The notes under the pieces: generated by a model
The model's database searches: none
What the model was told of the DNA's origin: nothing
What the model saw: only the letters and a program-made list of their open reading frames with translations
Shown: one piece after another, positions 52,045 to 61,078 of the stretch
Layout of the letters: each line of letters opens with the position of its first letter
How positions within the stretch are numbered: the first letter of the stretch is position 1
From: Amycolatopsis decaplanina DSM 44594
GTDB lineage: Bacteria > Actinomycetota > Actinomycetes > Mycobacteriales > Pseudonocardiaceae
Assembly (NCBI RefSeq): GCF_000342005.1
Contig: NZ_AOHO01000068.1
Location: 250,330 to 314,329, forward strand
DNA length: 64,000 nt
Reading direction: 5' to 3'
Translations under genes and position numbers: made by a program

Positions 52045-54279
52045 TCACGCAGCGCGTCGGTCCGCCCGCCCGAAGTCCTTGAGCCGCAGGCTGTTGGACA
52101 CGACGAGCACGGAGGACAGCGACATCGCCGCCCCGGCGATCAACGGGTTCAGCAGTCCCAGCGCGGCCAGCGGGATCGCGGCGACGTTGTATCCGAACGC
52201 CCAGACCAGGTTCCCCCGGATGATCCGCAGGGTGCGGTCGGCGAGCCGGATGGCGTCGGGGACCACGCGCAGGTCTTCGCGGACCAGCACCATGTCGGCC
52301 GAGCGCACCGCGATGTCGCTGCCTTGGGCCATCGCCATGCCGAGATCCGCGGTGGCCAGCGCCGGACCGTCGTTGATCCCGTCGCCGACCATCGCGACCC
52401 GCGCTCCGCCGGCCCGCAGTTCCTCGATGACCGCGGCCTTCTCCGCGGGCAGCACTCCGGCTCGCACGTCGGAGACGCCGATCTCGTCCGCGACCACCCG
52501 GGCGGCGGCTTCGTTGTCGCCGGTCAGCAGCACGGTCCGGAGACCGAGCGCGTGCAGGGCGTCGACCGCGGCCCGTGCCGACGGTTTCACGACGTCCCGG
52601 ATCACCAAGTGCCCGGCGACGCGGCCGTCCACCGCGACCAGGATCGCCGTCGCGCCGTCACGTTCGGCGGCCGTGAAATCATCGGGGACAGCGATCTCGT
52701 GATCGGCGGACAGGCGCGCGTTGCCGACGAGGACTTCGTGCCCCTCGACCTCGCCCTTCGCGCCGAGCCCTGGCAGTGCGCCGAATCGTTCGACCGGGGG
52801 CAGGGCCGGCAGTTCGGCCCGGGCCGCGGTCACGACGGCCGCCGCGATGGCGTGCTCCGAACCGGCCTCCACGGCCCCGGCGAACCGCAGCAGTTCCGGG
52901 GTGGTGAACCCGTCGGCGGGACGGCACGCGGTGACGGTCATCTTCCCGGTGGTGACGGTGCCGGTCTTGTCCAGCACGACGGTGTCGACCGTGCGACTCG
53001 CCTCGAGCGCGTCGGGCCCCTTGATGAGGATGCCGAGCTGAGCGCCGCGGCCGACCCCGGCCATCAGCGCGGTCGGCGTCGCCAGCCCGAGCGCGCACGG
53101 GCAGGCGATGATGAGGACGGCGACGGCCGCCGCGAAACCCTCACGGGCGGGTGCACCGCCGAGCAGCCAGACCGCGAGTGTCAGCACGGCGACGCCGAGC
53201 ACGGCGGGGACGAACACCGCGCAGATCCGGTCGACCAGACGTTGCACCGCGGCCTTGCGGGCCTGCGCGCGTTCGGCCAGCGCGGTCATCTGCGCCAGCT
53301 GGGTGTGCGCACCGACCGCGGTCGCGCGGACGACGAGCCTGCCGTCCCGGTTCACCGAAGCGCCGATGACCCGGTCTCCCGTGGCGACTTCCGCGGGCAC
53401 CGGCTCGCCGGTCACCGCACTGACATCCACAGTAGACAGTCCGTTGTGGACGGCACCGTCAGCGGCGATCGACTCCCCCGGCTTGACCACGAACAGATCA
53501 CCGACGGCCAGTTCGCCGATCGGGACCATGCGCTCGGCCCCGTCCCGCAGCACCCGGACGTCCTTGGCGGCCAAGGCGTCCAGCGCGGCCAGGAGTCCGG
53601 CGGCACTGCGTCGGGACCGGCTCTCGAAGTACCGGCCCGCCAGCAGGAAGGTGGTCACCCCGGCGGCGACGTCGAGGTAGATCGCGTCGGCGCCGGCCGC
53701 CGTCGGGCCGAAGCCGATCCAGTACCCGGGCTCGGTGCCGCCCGCGAAGGCGGACCACGCCGACCACGCGAACGACGAGAGCACCCCCAGCGACACCAAA
53801 GTGTCCATACTGGACGACCGATGACGGAGGTTCCGCAGCGTGGCGCGATGGAACGGCAGCGCGGACCAGAACACCACGGGAACGGCCAGTGCGAGGCACA
53901 GCGGTTCCCAGCCCGGGAACCGCAGCCGCGGCACCAAGGCGAGCGTGATCGACAGGTTCCCCAGCGGGATCGCCAGCAGAGCGGCGACGACCAGCCGACG
54001 CCGGAGATCCCGGACCCGGGCGAAGCCGATGTCCGGATCCTCTTCCCCGCGGATCGCCGCCGTGTAGCCGGATTTGCGGACCCGCTCGATGAGCACGTCG
54101 GCGGCCAGCGCTTCGGGCACCTGCACGGTGGCGCGCTCGGTCGCGTAGTTCACCGACGCGCGCACACCGTCCAGCTTGTTCAGCGTGCGTTCCACCCGTG
54201 CCGAACAGGCGGCGCAGGTCATCCCCGACACGGTCAGTTCCACCGTGCGGACGGCGGTCTCCGGCGCGGAAACAGTCAT
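52045..54279 (-). CDS. copA: Copper-transporting P1B-type ATPase
   Basis: A 744-aa Cu(I) exporter. The N-terminal HMA domain (10-75) has metal site GMTCAACSARVE. The membrane Cu site is CPC in IIACPCALGLATP; phosphorylation Asp is in DKTGTVTT; the actuator is TGEPVP; the N-domain has SEHA in place of the common SEHP; the hinge is GDGINDGPAL. Helices 7 and 8 carry GYNVAAIPLAAL and MSLSSVLVVSNSLRLK, whose Tyr-Asn and Met-Ser-Ser mark the Cu(I) subgroup. GGGAGTG precedes ATG 54279. No copper chaperone or CsoR gene is in the window. Confidence 0.93.
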   Translation of the reverse strand: MTVSAPETAVRTVELTVSGMTCAACSARVERTLNKLDGVRASVNYATERATVQVPEALAADVLIERVRKSGYTAAIRGEEDPDIGFARVRDLRRRLVVAALLAIPLGNLSITLALVPRLRFPGWEPLCLALAVPVVFWSALPFHRATLRNLRHRSSSMDTLVSLGVLSSFAWSAWSAFAGGTEPGYWIGFGPTAAGADAIYLDVAAGVTTFLLAGRYFESRSRRSAAGLLAALDALAAKDVRVLRDGAERMVPIGELAVGDLFVVKPGESIAADGAVHNGLSTVDVSAVTGEPVPAEVATGDRVIGASVNRDGRLVVRATAVGAHTQLAQMTALAERAQARKAAVQRLVDRICAVFVPAVLGVAVLTLAVWLLGGAPAREGFAAAVAVLIIACPCALGLATPTALMAGVGRGAQLGILIKGPDALEASRTVDTVVLDKTGTVTTGKMTVTACRPADGFTTPELLRFAGAVEAGSEHAIAAAVVTAARAELPALPPVERFGALPGLGAKGEVEGHEVLVGNARLSADHEIAVPDDFTAAERDGATAILVAVDGRVAGHLVIRDVVKPSARAAVDALHALGLRTVLLTGDNEAAARVVADEIGVSDVRAGVLPAEKAAVIEELRAGGARVAMVGDGINDGPALATADLGMAMAQGSDIAVRSADMVLVREDLRVVPDAIRLADRTLRIIRGNLVWAFGYNVAAIPLAALGLLNPLIAGAAMSLSSVLVVSNSLRLKDFGRADRRAA

Positions 54280-54581
54280 TTCGTGGCACTCCCGGGATTC
54301 ACCAGTGGTTCCTCGGTGGTGGAACAGGTGTCCCGGGTGGTGTCGCAAGGCAGATTACCGCCGCCGGGAACCGGACCCGCCGTCGGCCCGACTACTGCGG
54401 TGGTGGTGGAAACAGGTGTCCCGAGTCAGGCTTCGGTCCAACGCCGCACTCGCGTGATCAGAGACGGATCTCGCGTGATCAGAGTCGTACATCCAAGTAC
54501 GGCGTCCAGTCACGCGAGTTCGCCGTCTGATCACGCGAGTCACGTGTCTGATCACGGGAGTCGCGCTTTCGCCCCGCAGTA
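54280..54581. other. copA promoter region with direct repeats and D repeat
   Basis: 302 bp. Near copA, GGTGGTGGAACAGGTGTCCC (from 54316) recurs as GGTGGTGGAAACAGGTGTCC about 90 bp away. The rest is the D-type repeat at 54448-54566. No gene is seen. Confidence 0.55.
54448..54566. repeat. D-type long inverted repeat
   Basis: Left 54448-54490 and right 54497-54540 pair over more than 40 positions with few mismatches around a 6-nt loop; each arm has two ACTCGCGTGATCAGA-type units. A further partial unit (TGATCACGGGAGTCGCG) follows. Related to 47849-47957. Confidence 0.8.
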
Positions 54582-55703
54582 CTAGGCCTGGCGTGGGGTC
54601 AGTGCGAGTTCGAAGGTGTTGCCGTCTCCCTGGACGAGCGTGCTCACGTACGAGGTGAACGCGCCGCAGCCGGTCAGCGGCGCCAGCGAGTAGGTGCCGG
54701 TGAGCGTGCCGCCCTGCGCCATGGTGAAGCCGTCGCCGGTGCGCAGTTCCGCCGTCGACGGGGCCGACGTCCGGCAGCCCGGCCCTGTGCTGACCGGCAT
54801 CCCGACAAGCGTCACGAGCGGGAGGACGGTGGTGAACCGGGGTCGCGCGACGAAACCGGCGCCGTCGAGGTCGCCGCCCTGCGGTCCCTCGGCGACGAAC
54901 TCCAGATCGGCCGCGCCCGGCAGGAAGCCGAACAGCCGGAAGTCGACGTGCGCCTTGTCGAACACCGGCCCGCCGCTGAACACCGTCGCCGAGGTGGGGC
55001 TCAGATCGAAGGTGCCGGTCAGCGGCGCCGCGGCACCGAGTGCTTTGACGGCCGTCTTCCCGGCGATCGCATACCGGTGCCCCGCGGGCTTTTCGCCGAG
55101 TTCGAAGGAGAGCAGGACCGGGTCCTGGCCGGGGTCGAGCGTGCAGTCCGAGGTGAACGAGCCGAGCCCGGTGAAGGAGCCGTCGGCCTTCTTCGGGGTG
55201 AGGCGGGTGGTGAAGTCACCGACGGTCAGCGTCGTCTTGCCCGGTTTCGCCAGCGTCACCGTGGGCACGGAGCCGGTCGCCACCGGGCTGAACGTGCCGG
55301 ACGGCGGGATGTCGGTCTTGGCGACGTTCAGCGGGATGCGCACCGGAAGCGGGTTCGCGTCGCCGTTGACCAGCGTCACGCCCGCCGCCGCGGTGCCTTC
55401 GATGGTGGTGGCGCCGACGAGGTCGAGTCCGCGCGCCGCCTTGTCCGGCACGGTCACGGTGATGGTGAGCCCGGAGGTGGTGAGGGTGCCGCCGGGCGCG
55501 GTCGGCACCTCGAAGTCGGCCTTGATGTTCACGTCGAGCTTCTGCAGCCCGATCAGCGGGAACGGGCAGGTGAACGACAGTTTCTTGTCGACGGGCGTAC
55601 CCGCCGCCGCGCCGCGGACGGCGACGAACAGCAGGCAGCCTGCCGTGAGCAGGACGGTGAGGCCCGCCGCGAGCAGCATCCGGACGTTGATGCGAAGGGG
55701 CAT
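54582..55703 (-). CDS. Secreted DUF6801-type protein, short form
   Basis: A 373-aa exported protein. ATG 55703 follows GGGAAGG; the longer frame upstream is rejected. The signal peptide or anchor (10-33) is followed by a DUF6801-like domain (40-205, FTCPFPLIGLQKLDVNI...DCTLDPGQD) and the C-terminal module (215-373, GKTAVKALG... CGAFTSYVSTLVQGDGNTFEL). These two modules also frame the FN3 protein at 3889 and the Thr-Pro protein next door at 55768, but here they are joined directly. Function unknown; structural surface role likely. Confidence 0.8.
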   Translation of the reverse strand: MPLRINVRMLLAAGLTVLLTAGCLLFVAVRGAAAGTPVDKKLSFTCPFPLIGLQKLDVNIKADFEVPTAPGGTLTTSGLTITVTVPDKAARGLDLVGATTIEGTAAAGVTLVNGDANPLPVRIPLNVAKTDIPPSGTFSPVATGSVPTVTLAKPGKTTLTVGDFTTRLTPKKADGSFTGLGSFTSDCTLDPGQDPVLLSFELGEKPAGHRYAIAGKTAVKALGAAAPLTGTFDLSPTSATVFSGGPVFDKAHVDFRLFGFLPGAADLEFVAEGPQGGDLDGAGFVARPRFTTVLPLVTLVGMPVSTGPGCRTSAPSTAELRTGDGFTMAQGGTLTGTYSLAPLTGCGAFTSYVSTLVQGDGNTFELALTPRQA

Positions 55704-55767
55704 GGTCGCCTTCCCGGAAACGGCACCGGTCCCCGTCACGGAACGCGACGGGGACCGGCTGCCTGAC

Positions 55768-57006
55768 TTACTTCTTGGTGAGGTTCAGATCGAGCGTGTT
55801 GCCGTCGCTCTTGGCGAACGCGCTGATCCAGTCGTTCAGCTGACCGCAGTTCTGCAGGGCCGACAGCGAGTAGGTGCCCGACAGCTTCCCGCCCTTGAGC
55901 AGGTCGAAGTCCGGACCGGTGGTCATCTCGCTGGTGGACGGGCTGACCGTGCCGCACTTCGGGTCGTTGCTGATGGGGATCCCGAAGATCTGCACGCTCG
56001 GCAGGAACACGTTGAACTTGATGTGCGCCTTGAACCCGGTGCCGACGAGCTCACCGGACTGCTTGCCGACCTGCTCGACCTTGATGTCCGAACGACCGTC
56101 GATGAACCCGAACAGCTTGAACTGGGTGGACGACGGGTCGAGCTTGAGGTCACCGGTGAAGGTCTTCGAAGCCAGGTCGACGTCCGCGTCGAAGCCGCCG
56201 TTGATCGGCGCGGTGCTGCCGAGCGTCTTCAGCGCGGTCTGTCCCTTGATGCCGAACGCGTACTTGATCCCGCCGCCACCTGGCGTGGTGGTGGTAGTGG
56301 GCGGGGTCGTCGGCGTGGTCGGCGTCGTGGGTGTGGTGGGCGTGGTCGGGGTGGTGGGCGTCGTCGGCGTGGTCGTGCCGCCGCCACCGTCACCGATCTT
56401 GATCGTGGCCAGGGTGTTGTTCTGGCCGGGATCCTGCGTGCACGGCGCGTCGATCGTGCCGTCCGGCGTGATGCCGGTGACCGAACCGTCGGCCTTGCGC
56501 GGGGTGACCTTCAGCTGCAGGTCACCCACGGTGATCTTCGCCTCGCCGGGCTGGTTGAAGGTCAGCGAAGGCGTCTTGCCCGCCGCGTTGACCGTCATCT
56601 CGCCCGAGGTGGGGATGTTCTGCTTGGCGATGTCGTTCGGGACCTTGACCGGGAGGTTGAGCCCCGGTGCCGCCACGGTCGCCGCCGCGATGGCCTGGCC
56701 TTCCAGCGTGGTCGCACCGATCAGGTTGAGCCCGCTGACCGTGTCCGCGTTGATCGTGGAGACGGCCTTGATGTCGAACGTGCCGGTCGGCTGACCGGTC
56801 TTGACCGACAGCGGAAGATCGGTGTTGATCACCACCTTCAGCGACTGCGACCCCACGAGCGGCAGGTCGCAGTGGTAGTTGAGCGGGAGCGAGATCGGAT
56901 CGGCGACACTGGACTGTGCCCCGACCACGAGTACCGCGGTGGCAAGCCCCACGGCACCGGCAGCGGCGGCGGCGACCGCCTTCTTGGTTCCTCTTCGGTG
57001 ACTCAC
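55768..57006 (-). CDS. Secreted DUF6801-type protein with Thr-Pro linker
   Basis: A 412-aa exported protein. GTG 57006 follows GGAAGGAC. The signal peptide (1-35, ending SVADP) is followed by a DUF6801-like domain (40-200, YHCDLPLVGSQSLKVVI). A TTP repeat linker (about 205-240) and the C-terminal module (245-412, IKGQTALKTLG... CGQLNDWISAFAKSDGNTLD) complete it. It lies 64 bp upstream of its shorter paralogue and probably shares its transcript. The linker length is set by a (ACC ACC CCG)-like DNA repeat and may vary. Confidence 0.82.
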   Translation of the reverse strand: MSHRRGTKKAVAAAAAGAVGLATAVLVVGAQSSVADPISLPLNYHCDLPLVGSQSLKVVINTDLPLSVKTGQPTGTFDIKAVSTINADTVSGLNLIGATTLEGQAIAAATVAAPGLNLPVKVPNDIAKQNIPTSGEMTVNAAGKTPSLTFNQPGEAKITVGDLQLKVTPRKADGSVTGITPDGTIDAPCTQDPGQNNTLATIKIGDGGGGTTTPTTPTTPTTPTTPTTPTTPTTPPTTTTTPGGGGIKYAFGIKGQTALKTLGSTAPINGGFDADVDLASKTFTGDLKLDPSSTQFKLFGFIDGRSDIKVEQVGKQSGELVGTGFKAHIKFNVFLPSVQIFGIPISNDPKCGTVSPSTSEMTTGPDFDLLKGGKLSGTYSLSALQNCGQLNDWISAFAKSDGNTLDLNLTKK

Positions 57007-57484
57007 GATCGTCCTTCCGTGGTATCAACGATGATACGAAACGGCGTACAATTCCCCAGAGCAATGAATATCGGCCCGGGAGAATTCTCCGGGTAGCGAC
57101 GATGTCTGACGGATCGCAACCGAACAGTAAACTAACGACGCGTCCGCATCGCTATCAAGTGCTTCCCCGGAAAAGTTGACGCGGCACCGGTAAATTGTCA
57201 CGCTGACACGGTGCGACCGGACGGTTCCTAGTAACAGCACATGGGTTTCCCCAGTTCAGAGCCAAGTAAAGCCACTCGCGGAACCGCTGACGAGGGTGAC
57301 AATCGCACCGCGGGAAACTATCTCGCGCGTGCCAATCACCCTTTTCCGGGCCGCCCCCGCCTTGCCTGCCGGATTCTTTCGTGAGTAACCTCGCGGTTCA
57401 GCAAGCCGGTCACCGCCGACCACCGCGGAATCCCGCTCGTCGTGCCGGGACAGGCCCTCTTTCGCCGAATTCGACGGGGAAACC
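57007..57484. other. Divergent gap between DUF6801 and lipoprotein genes
   Basis: 478 bp without a gene. Close to the DUF6801 start lies GTATCA-ACGA-TGATAC (57022-57037), a small palindrome that could be an operator. The middle (57050-57250) is AT-richer and should hold promoters. Nothing else is recognised. Confidence 0.5.
57022..57037. promoter_or_regulatory. Small palindrome upstream of DUF6801 operon
   Basis: GTATCA-ACGA-TGATAC: 6-bp perfect arms with a 4-nt spacer, 16-31 bp upstream of GTG 57006. It could be a repressor site or a 5' hairpin near the ribosome-binding site. Confidence 0.35.
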
Positions 57485-58066
57485 ATGAAAAGAATGCGCC
57501 GCACGGCAGCGCGAATCGCGTTCGCCACCGTCTCCGTGACCGCCGTGGCGGTCCTGTCGAGCGCCTGCGGGTCCGACGAACCAGCCGACGCCGGCAGGCA
57601 TGCCGACCCGGCCGCGCTCGCCTGGGTGGACAAGGTGTGCTCGGGCGTCGCGACGGGCTCGGCGAAGCTGTCCCAGCCGCCCGCGTTCGACCCTGCCGAC
57701 CCGCAGGGGACGAAGACAGCCATGGTGGGTTTCCTGAACTCGCTCTCCGCCGCGCTCGACGACATGGCAGGCGGGATCCGGAACGCCGGGGTCCCACCGG
57801 TCCCGGATGGACAGTCCGCTGTGGACAAGGCCACCACCACGCTCGGCGAGACCAAGTCGAAGATCTCCACCACCCTTACGCAGATGCAGGACGCGAAGGT
57901 CACCGACCAGGCGAGCCTTCAGAAGGTGGTCGCCGACGCCGACAGCACGATGAGCGGGTTGAGCGAGCCGGAAGGCCCGATCAAGCATCTGCGCGCCAAC
58001 CCGGAACTCGATCTCGCGTTCGCCGAGTCCACGACCTGCCGCCAGGTCTACGGCGGCAACGCCTGA
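57485..58066 (+). CDS. Secreted lipoprotein, helical
   Basis: A 193-aa putative lipoprotein. The signal peptide ends with lipobox LSSAC (Cys near residue 28). The mature part is mostly helical with two conserved-looking Cys (WVDKVCSGVA, STTCRQVYGGNA). Asp/Thr-rich helices (AVDKATTTLGETKSKISTTL) resemble coiled or four-helix-bundle surface proteins of actinobacteria. GGGGAAACC precedes the ATG. No partner gene is evident; function unknown. Confidence 0.75.
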   Translation: MKRMRRTAARIAFATVSVTAVAVLSSACGSDEPADAGRHADPAALAWVDKVCSGVATGSAKLSQPPAFDPADPQGTKTAMVGFLNSLSAALDDMAGGIRNAGVPPVPDGQSAVDKATTTLGETKSKISTTLTQMQDAKVTDQASLQKVVADADSTMSGLSEPEGPIKHLRANPELDLAFAESTTCRQVYGGNA

Positions 58067-58093
58067 CCCCTGCGCGCGCGAAGTCCGAGCGGT

Positions 58094-58146
58094 GTCGCGA
58101 AAGCCACTTTCGGGACACCTGACGTCTCGAAAGTGGCTTTCGCGAC
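58094..58146. repeat. C-type hairpin, 23-bp stem and 7-nt loop
   Basis: Arms 58094-58116 and 58124-58146 pair around ACCTGAC; the stem is nearly that of 21814-21866. It lies between the lipoprotein stop and the lipase start, so it may end the first transcript. Confidence 0.8.
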
Positions 58147-58191
58147 GCTCCCCGCATCCGCAACCAGCCCACCCGCCCTGGAGGCCCGGCC

Positions 58192-59406
58192 GTGCCGACC
58201 CCGTTCCCCCGCCCGTCCCGCCGGACACTCGCCGTCGCGCTGGCGATCGTCCTGTCCGCCGGTCTCCTGACCGCGCTGAGCGGCAGCCCGGCGAGCTCCG
58301 CCACCCCGGCGGCGCCCGACGACTCGTTCTACACCCCGCCGTCCCCGCTCCCGGCGGGCAAGCCGGGGGACATCATCCGCTCGCGTGTCTCGAAAGCCGG
58401 TCCGCGTAAGGATTCTGTCAACGCGTGGCAGGTGATGTACCTGTCGACGGACGCCCTCGGGCGACCGGACGCGGTGACCGGGACCGTGCTGGTGCCGAAG
58501 AACGTGGACCCGGCGAAGGCGCCGATCGTCTCGTTCGCCGCCGGTACGCACGGTCCGGCCTTCGACTGCACTCCGTCGAAGATGATCGACATCGGCGCGT
58601 TCTACGAGCAGTCGGGTCTCGACGACGCGCTCGACGCCGGATACGCCGTCGCGCTCACCGACTACGAGGGCTATCGCCAGGATCCGAAGACGACGTACGT
58701 GGTCGGGCGTTCGGAAGGCCCGGCGGTGATCGACGCGGTCCGCGCCGCGCAGCGCCTGCCGGAGGCGAAACTGTCCACCGACGCCAAGGTGCTCTTCCGC
58801 GGGTACTCGCAAGGCGGCGGGGCGGCCGCCTGGGCCGGTGAACTGCAACCGGCCTACGCACCGGAACTGAACCTCGTCGGCGTCGCCGCCGGCGGTGTGC
58901 CCGCCGACCTCGTCCAGGTCACGCTGCAGCTCGACGGGAAGTTCGGTTTCGGCGTCTTCGCCTACGCCCTGATCGGCCTGGACAACGCCTATCCCGAACT
59001 GAAACTGGACTCGTTCCTCAGCGACAACGGCCGTGCGAAACTGGCGGAGATGCAGAAGAGCGCGTGCACGTTCGAGCTGCTCACCACCTACGCGAACCAG
59101 AAGATCGCCGACTACACGACCAGCGCCGGCTACGTGCGGCCGGAGTGGGTGAAGCGGCTCAACGAGAACAAGCTCGGCGGCACACCTCCCAAGGTCCCGG
59201 TGTTCCTTTACCACGCCACCCAGGACCAGCTCGTGCAGTTCGCCCAGGCCGACGCGCTGCACAAGGCCTATTGCGCCGCAGGGGTCAAGGCGATCTGGAA
59301 GACCTTCGACACCGACCACATCACGGCGGTCTACACCGGTAACGCCGACGTGCTCGCCTTCCTCAAGGACCGGGTCGCGGGCGCCCCGGTGACGTCGAAC
59401 TGCTGA
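58192..59406 (+). CDS. Secreted lipase (secretory LIP family)
   Basis: A 404-aa exported alpha/beta hydrolase. GTG 58192 has GGAGG 9 nt upstream. Signal peptide to about residue 37 (PASSA). LIP-family features are VSFAAGTHGPAFDCTPS, ALTDYEGYRQ, nucleophile Ser in GYSQGGGAAAW, acidic residue near HATQDQLVQF and His in FDTDHITAVY. Two Cys residues (FDCTPS, KSACTFELL) may form a disulfide. It likely hydrolyses lipid or small esters outside the cell. Confidence 0.9.
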   Translation: MPTPFPRPSRRTLAVALAIVLSAGLLTALSGSPASSATPAAPDDSFYTPPSPLPAGKPGDIIRSRVSKAGPRKDSVNAWQVMYLSTDALGRPDAVTGTVLVPKNVDPAKAPIVSFAAGTHGPAFDCTPSKMIDIGAFYEQSGLDDALDAGYAVALTDYEGYRQDPKTTYVVGRSEGPAVIDAVRAAQRLPEAKLSTDAKVLFRGYSQGGGAAAWAGELQPAYAPELNLVGVAAGGVPADLVQVTLQLDGKFGFGVFAYALIGLDNAYPELKLDSFLSDNGRAKLAEMQKSACTFELLTTYANQKIADYTTSAGYVRPEWVKRLNENKLGGTPPKVPVFLYHATQDQLVQFAQADALHKAYCAAGVKAIWKTFDTDHITAVYTGNADVLAFLKDRVAGAPVTSNC

Positions 59407-59559
59407 GCCGTCGGTGCTCAGAACCGTCCCCACGTCCTTTGTGGACGACGGTGCGCGGACCGGGAAGCGGCGTGAGCCGCTCCGGTTCGCCACCGTCGTG
59501 GCGACCGTCCTCGCGTACCGGCTGTCCCGACGCTGGGTGCCCCCGGTGGCGGGAGCACG

Positions 59560-60756
59560 TCAGGCGTCGGCGAGCCGCAGCCGTTCCGCGCGCAGCGCCA
59601 GTTCGATCCGCAGCCGCTGATCCGGATCGTCGAGCCGCTCACCGAACAGCTCCGTGAGCCGCCGCAGCCGCGCGCGCACCGTCTGCGGGTGCACGGCGAG
59701 CCGCCGGGCGATCTCGGGCGCGCTCCCCCGCGTCTGCACCTGCGTGAGCAGGGTCGCCGCCAGCTCGTCGTGCTGGCGCGGCGCCAGCCCCGACAACGGT
59801 TCCAGCGCCTCTCCGGCCAGCCGGTCGAGCAGGAACTCGTCGGCGAGCAACAGGAGCGTGGTGATGTGCTCCTCGCACCACAGCACCGGGCCGACCGCGG
59901 TGATCATCCCCCGCTGGGCGAGTTCGGACGCGCGGCGCGCGATCCGGAACGACTCGGCGGCCTGCGCCGTCGGGACGGACACCCCGACCGTCGCCGACCA
60001 GCCGGACGGCAGTTCCCGCAGGCCGCTCAGGTCGGCTTCCGGACAGGCCACCAGCGCGCCGGGCGTGCCGGAGACGAGGTCCACGGGAACCGCCGAGGGC
60101 AACAGGCCCGGCGGGAACGAGGGCGCATCGGGCGCCGCGGTGAAGACGACCGCGGTGATCCGGTCCGGGATCCGCCAGCCGATGGCGACGGCGAGCGCCC
60201 CGGCGTCGGCCTGGCTGTACCCGGCGCCACCGGTCAGCAGCCGGAACAACCTGGCCCGCTGCTCCGCGGGACCGGTCGCCTCCGCCTGCGCGGCGTTGTA
60301 CCCGTCGGTCAGCGCCATCGTCACTTCGACGACGTCGCCGAACAGGCACTCCGCCGCGCCATAGAGGACGTCACCCGGGAGCTGGAGCCGGCGGCCGATC
60401 GCGGCGATCGAACGCCACAACACCCGGCTCGAGACCCTGAACGCCGCCTGCGCGGCCTCCCGGCTGAGTCCTTGCTGGAACGCGAGCCGGCCCTGCGCGC
60501 GGAAATCCACCAGCAGGTCGTTCTGCAGGAGTTCGGGAACGCCGACCCTGTCGATGGCGCGTTCGATACTGCGCCTGGTCAGCTCGACGGCCGCGGCACG
60601 GGCCTCGTCGTCACTGAACACTTCGGCGCATTCAGCGATCTCGGACACCACGCCTTCGACGCAGTGCCGGGCGATCGCCGGGATCCGCGGGCGGACGGCG
60701 TCGCCGAGTTCCCTCGGCAGGCGTGCCCACAACGCGCCAACGGGCTGCCAGCTCAC
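59560..60756 (-). CDS. PucR/CdaR-type helix-turn-helix regulator
   Basis: A 398-aa regulator. GTG 60756 follows GGGGGATC and starts at the same place as its paralogue (PVGALWARLPRELGDAVRPR). The N-terminal half is helical, the centre a GGDEF-like PucR domain, and the C-terminus a helix-turn-helix (RRLAVHPQTVRARLRRLTEL). It is divergent from its paralogue at 61079 with a 322-bp gap; the two may cross-regulate. Ligand unknown. Confidence 0.88.
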   Translation of the reverse strand: MSWQPVGALWARLPRELGDAVRPRIPAIARHCVEGVVSEIAECAEVFSDDEARAAAVELTRRSIERAIDRVGVPELLQNDLLVDFRAQGRLAFQQGLSREAAQAAFRVSSRVLWRSIAAIGRRLQLPGDVLYGAAECLFGDVVEVTMALTDGYNAAQAEATGPAEQRARLFRLLTGGAGYSQADAGALAVAIGWRIPDRITAVVFTAAPDAPSFPPGLLPSAVPVDLVSGTPGALVACPEADLSGLRELPSGWSATVGVSVPTAQAAESFRIARRASELAQRGMITAVGPVLWCEEHITTLLLLADEFLLDRLAGEALEPLSGLAPRQHDELAATLLTQVQTRGSAPEIARRLAVHPQTVRARLRRLTELFGERLDDPDQRLRIELALRAERLRLADA

Positions 60757-61078
60757 GTGTGCGATCCCCCGCTGTGAAGTAGGCCGACGATTACGGGCAC
60801 CAATTCCCTTTCGTCCGCGCGCCACCGGCGCACTCGAATGCACGGAGCGTAGAACCGTCGCCACATCCGTGTCAAAAGACGTCACACCGAAACACCCGCT
60901 CGTTGTCACCTCGCTGAGCGTCGCGACTTTCCGTTGCAAATTCAACGTCACATTCGGGGTACAGGCCGTCCGCCGATCCAGTACAAACGGCCCGCACCGT
61001 TCCCGTCGATCCGACGTGGTTATGCAAACGGATTCATGTTTTTCTCCCAGGTTCGAAGAAAATCAAAGGGTGGTCTTG
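60757..61078. other. Intergenic region between paired PucR genes
   Basis: 322 bp holding both promoters. GTCAC-type motifs recur (GACGTCACAC near 60889, GTTGTCACC near 60903, AACGTCACATT near 60945), which might be shared regulator sites. No gene is supported. Confidence 0.4.

Noticed and set aside
56280-56390. GTGGTCGG-type tandem DNA repeat as a regulatory array
   Set aside because: It is the in-frame Thr-Thr-Pro linker of the DUF6801-type protein.
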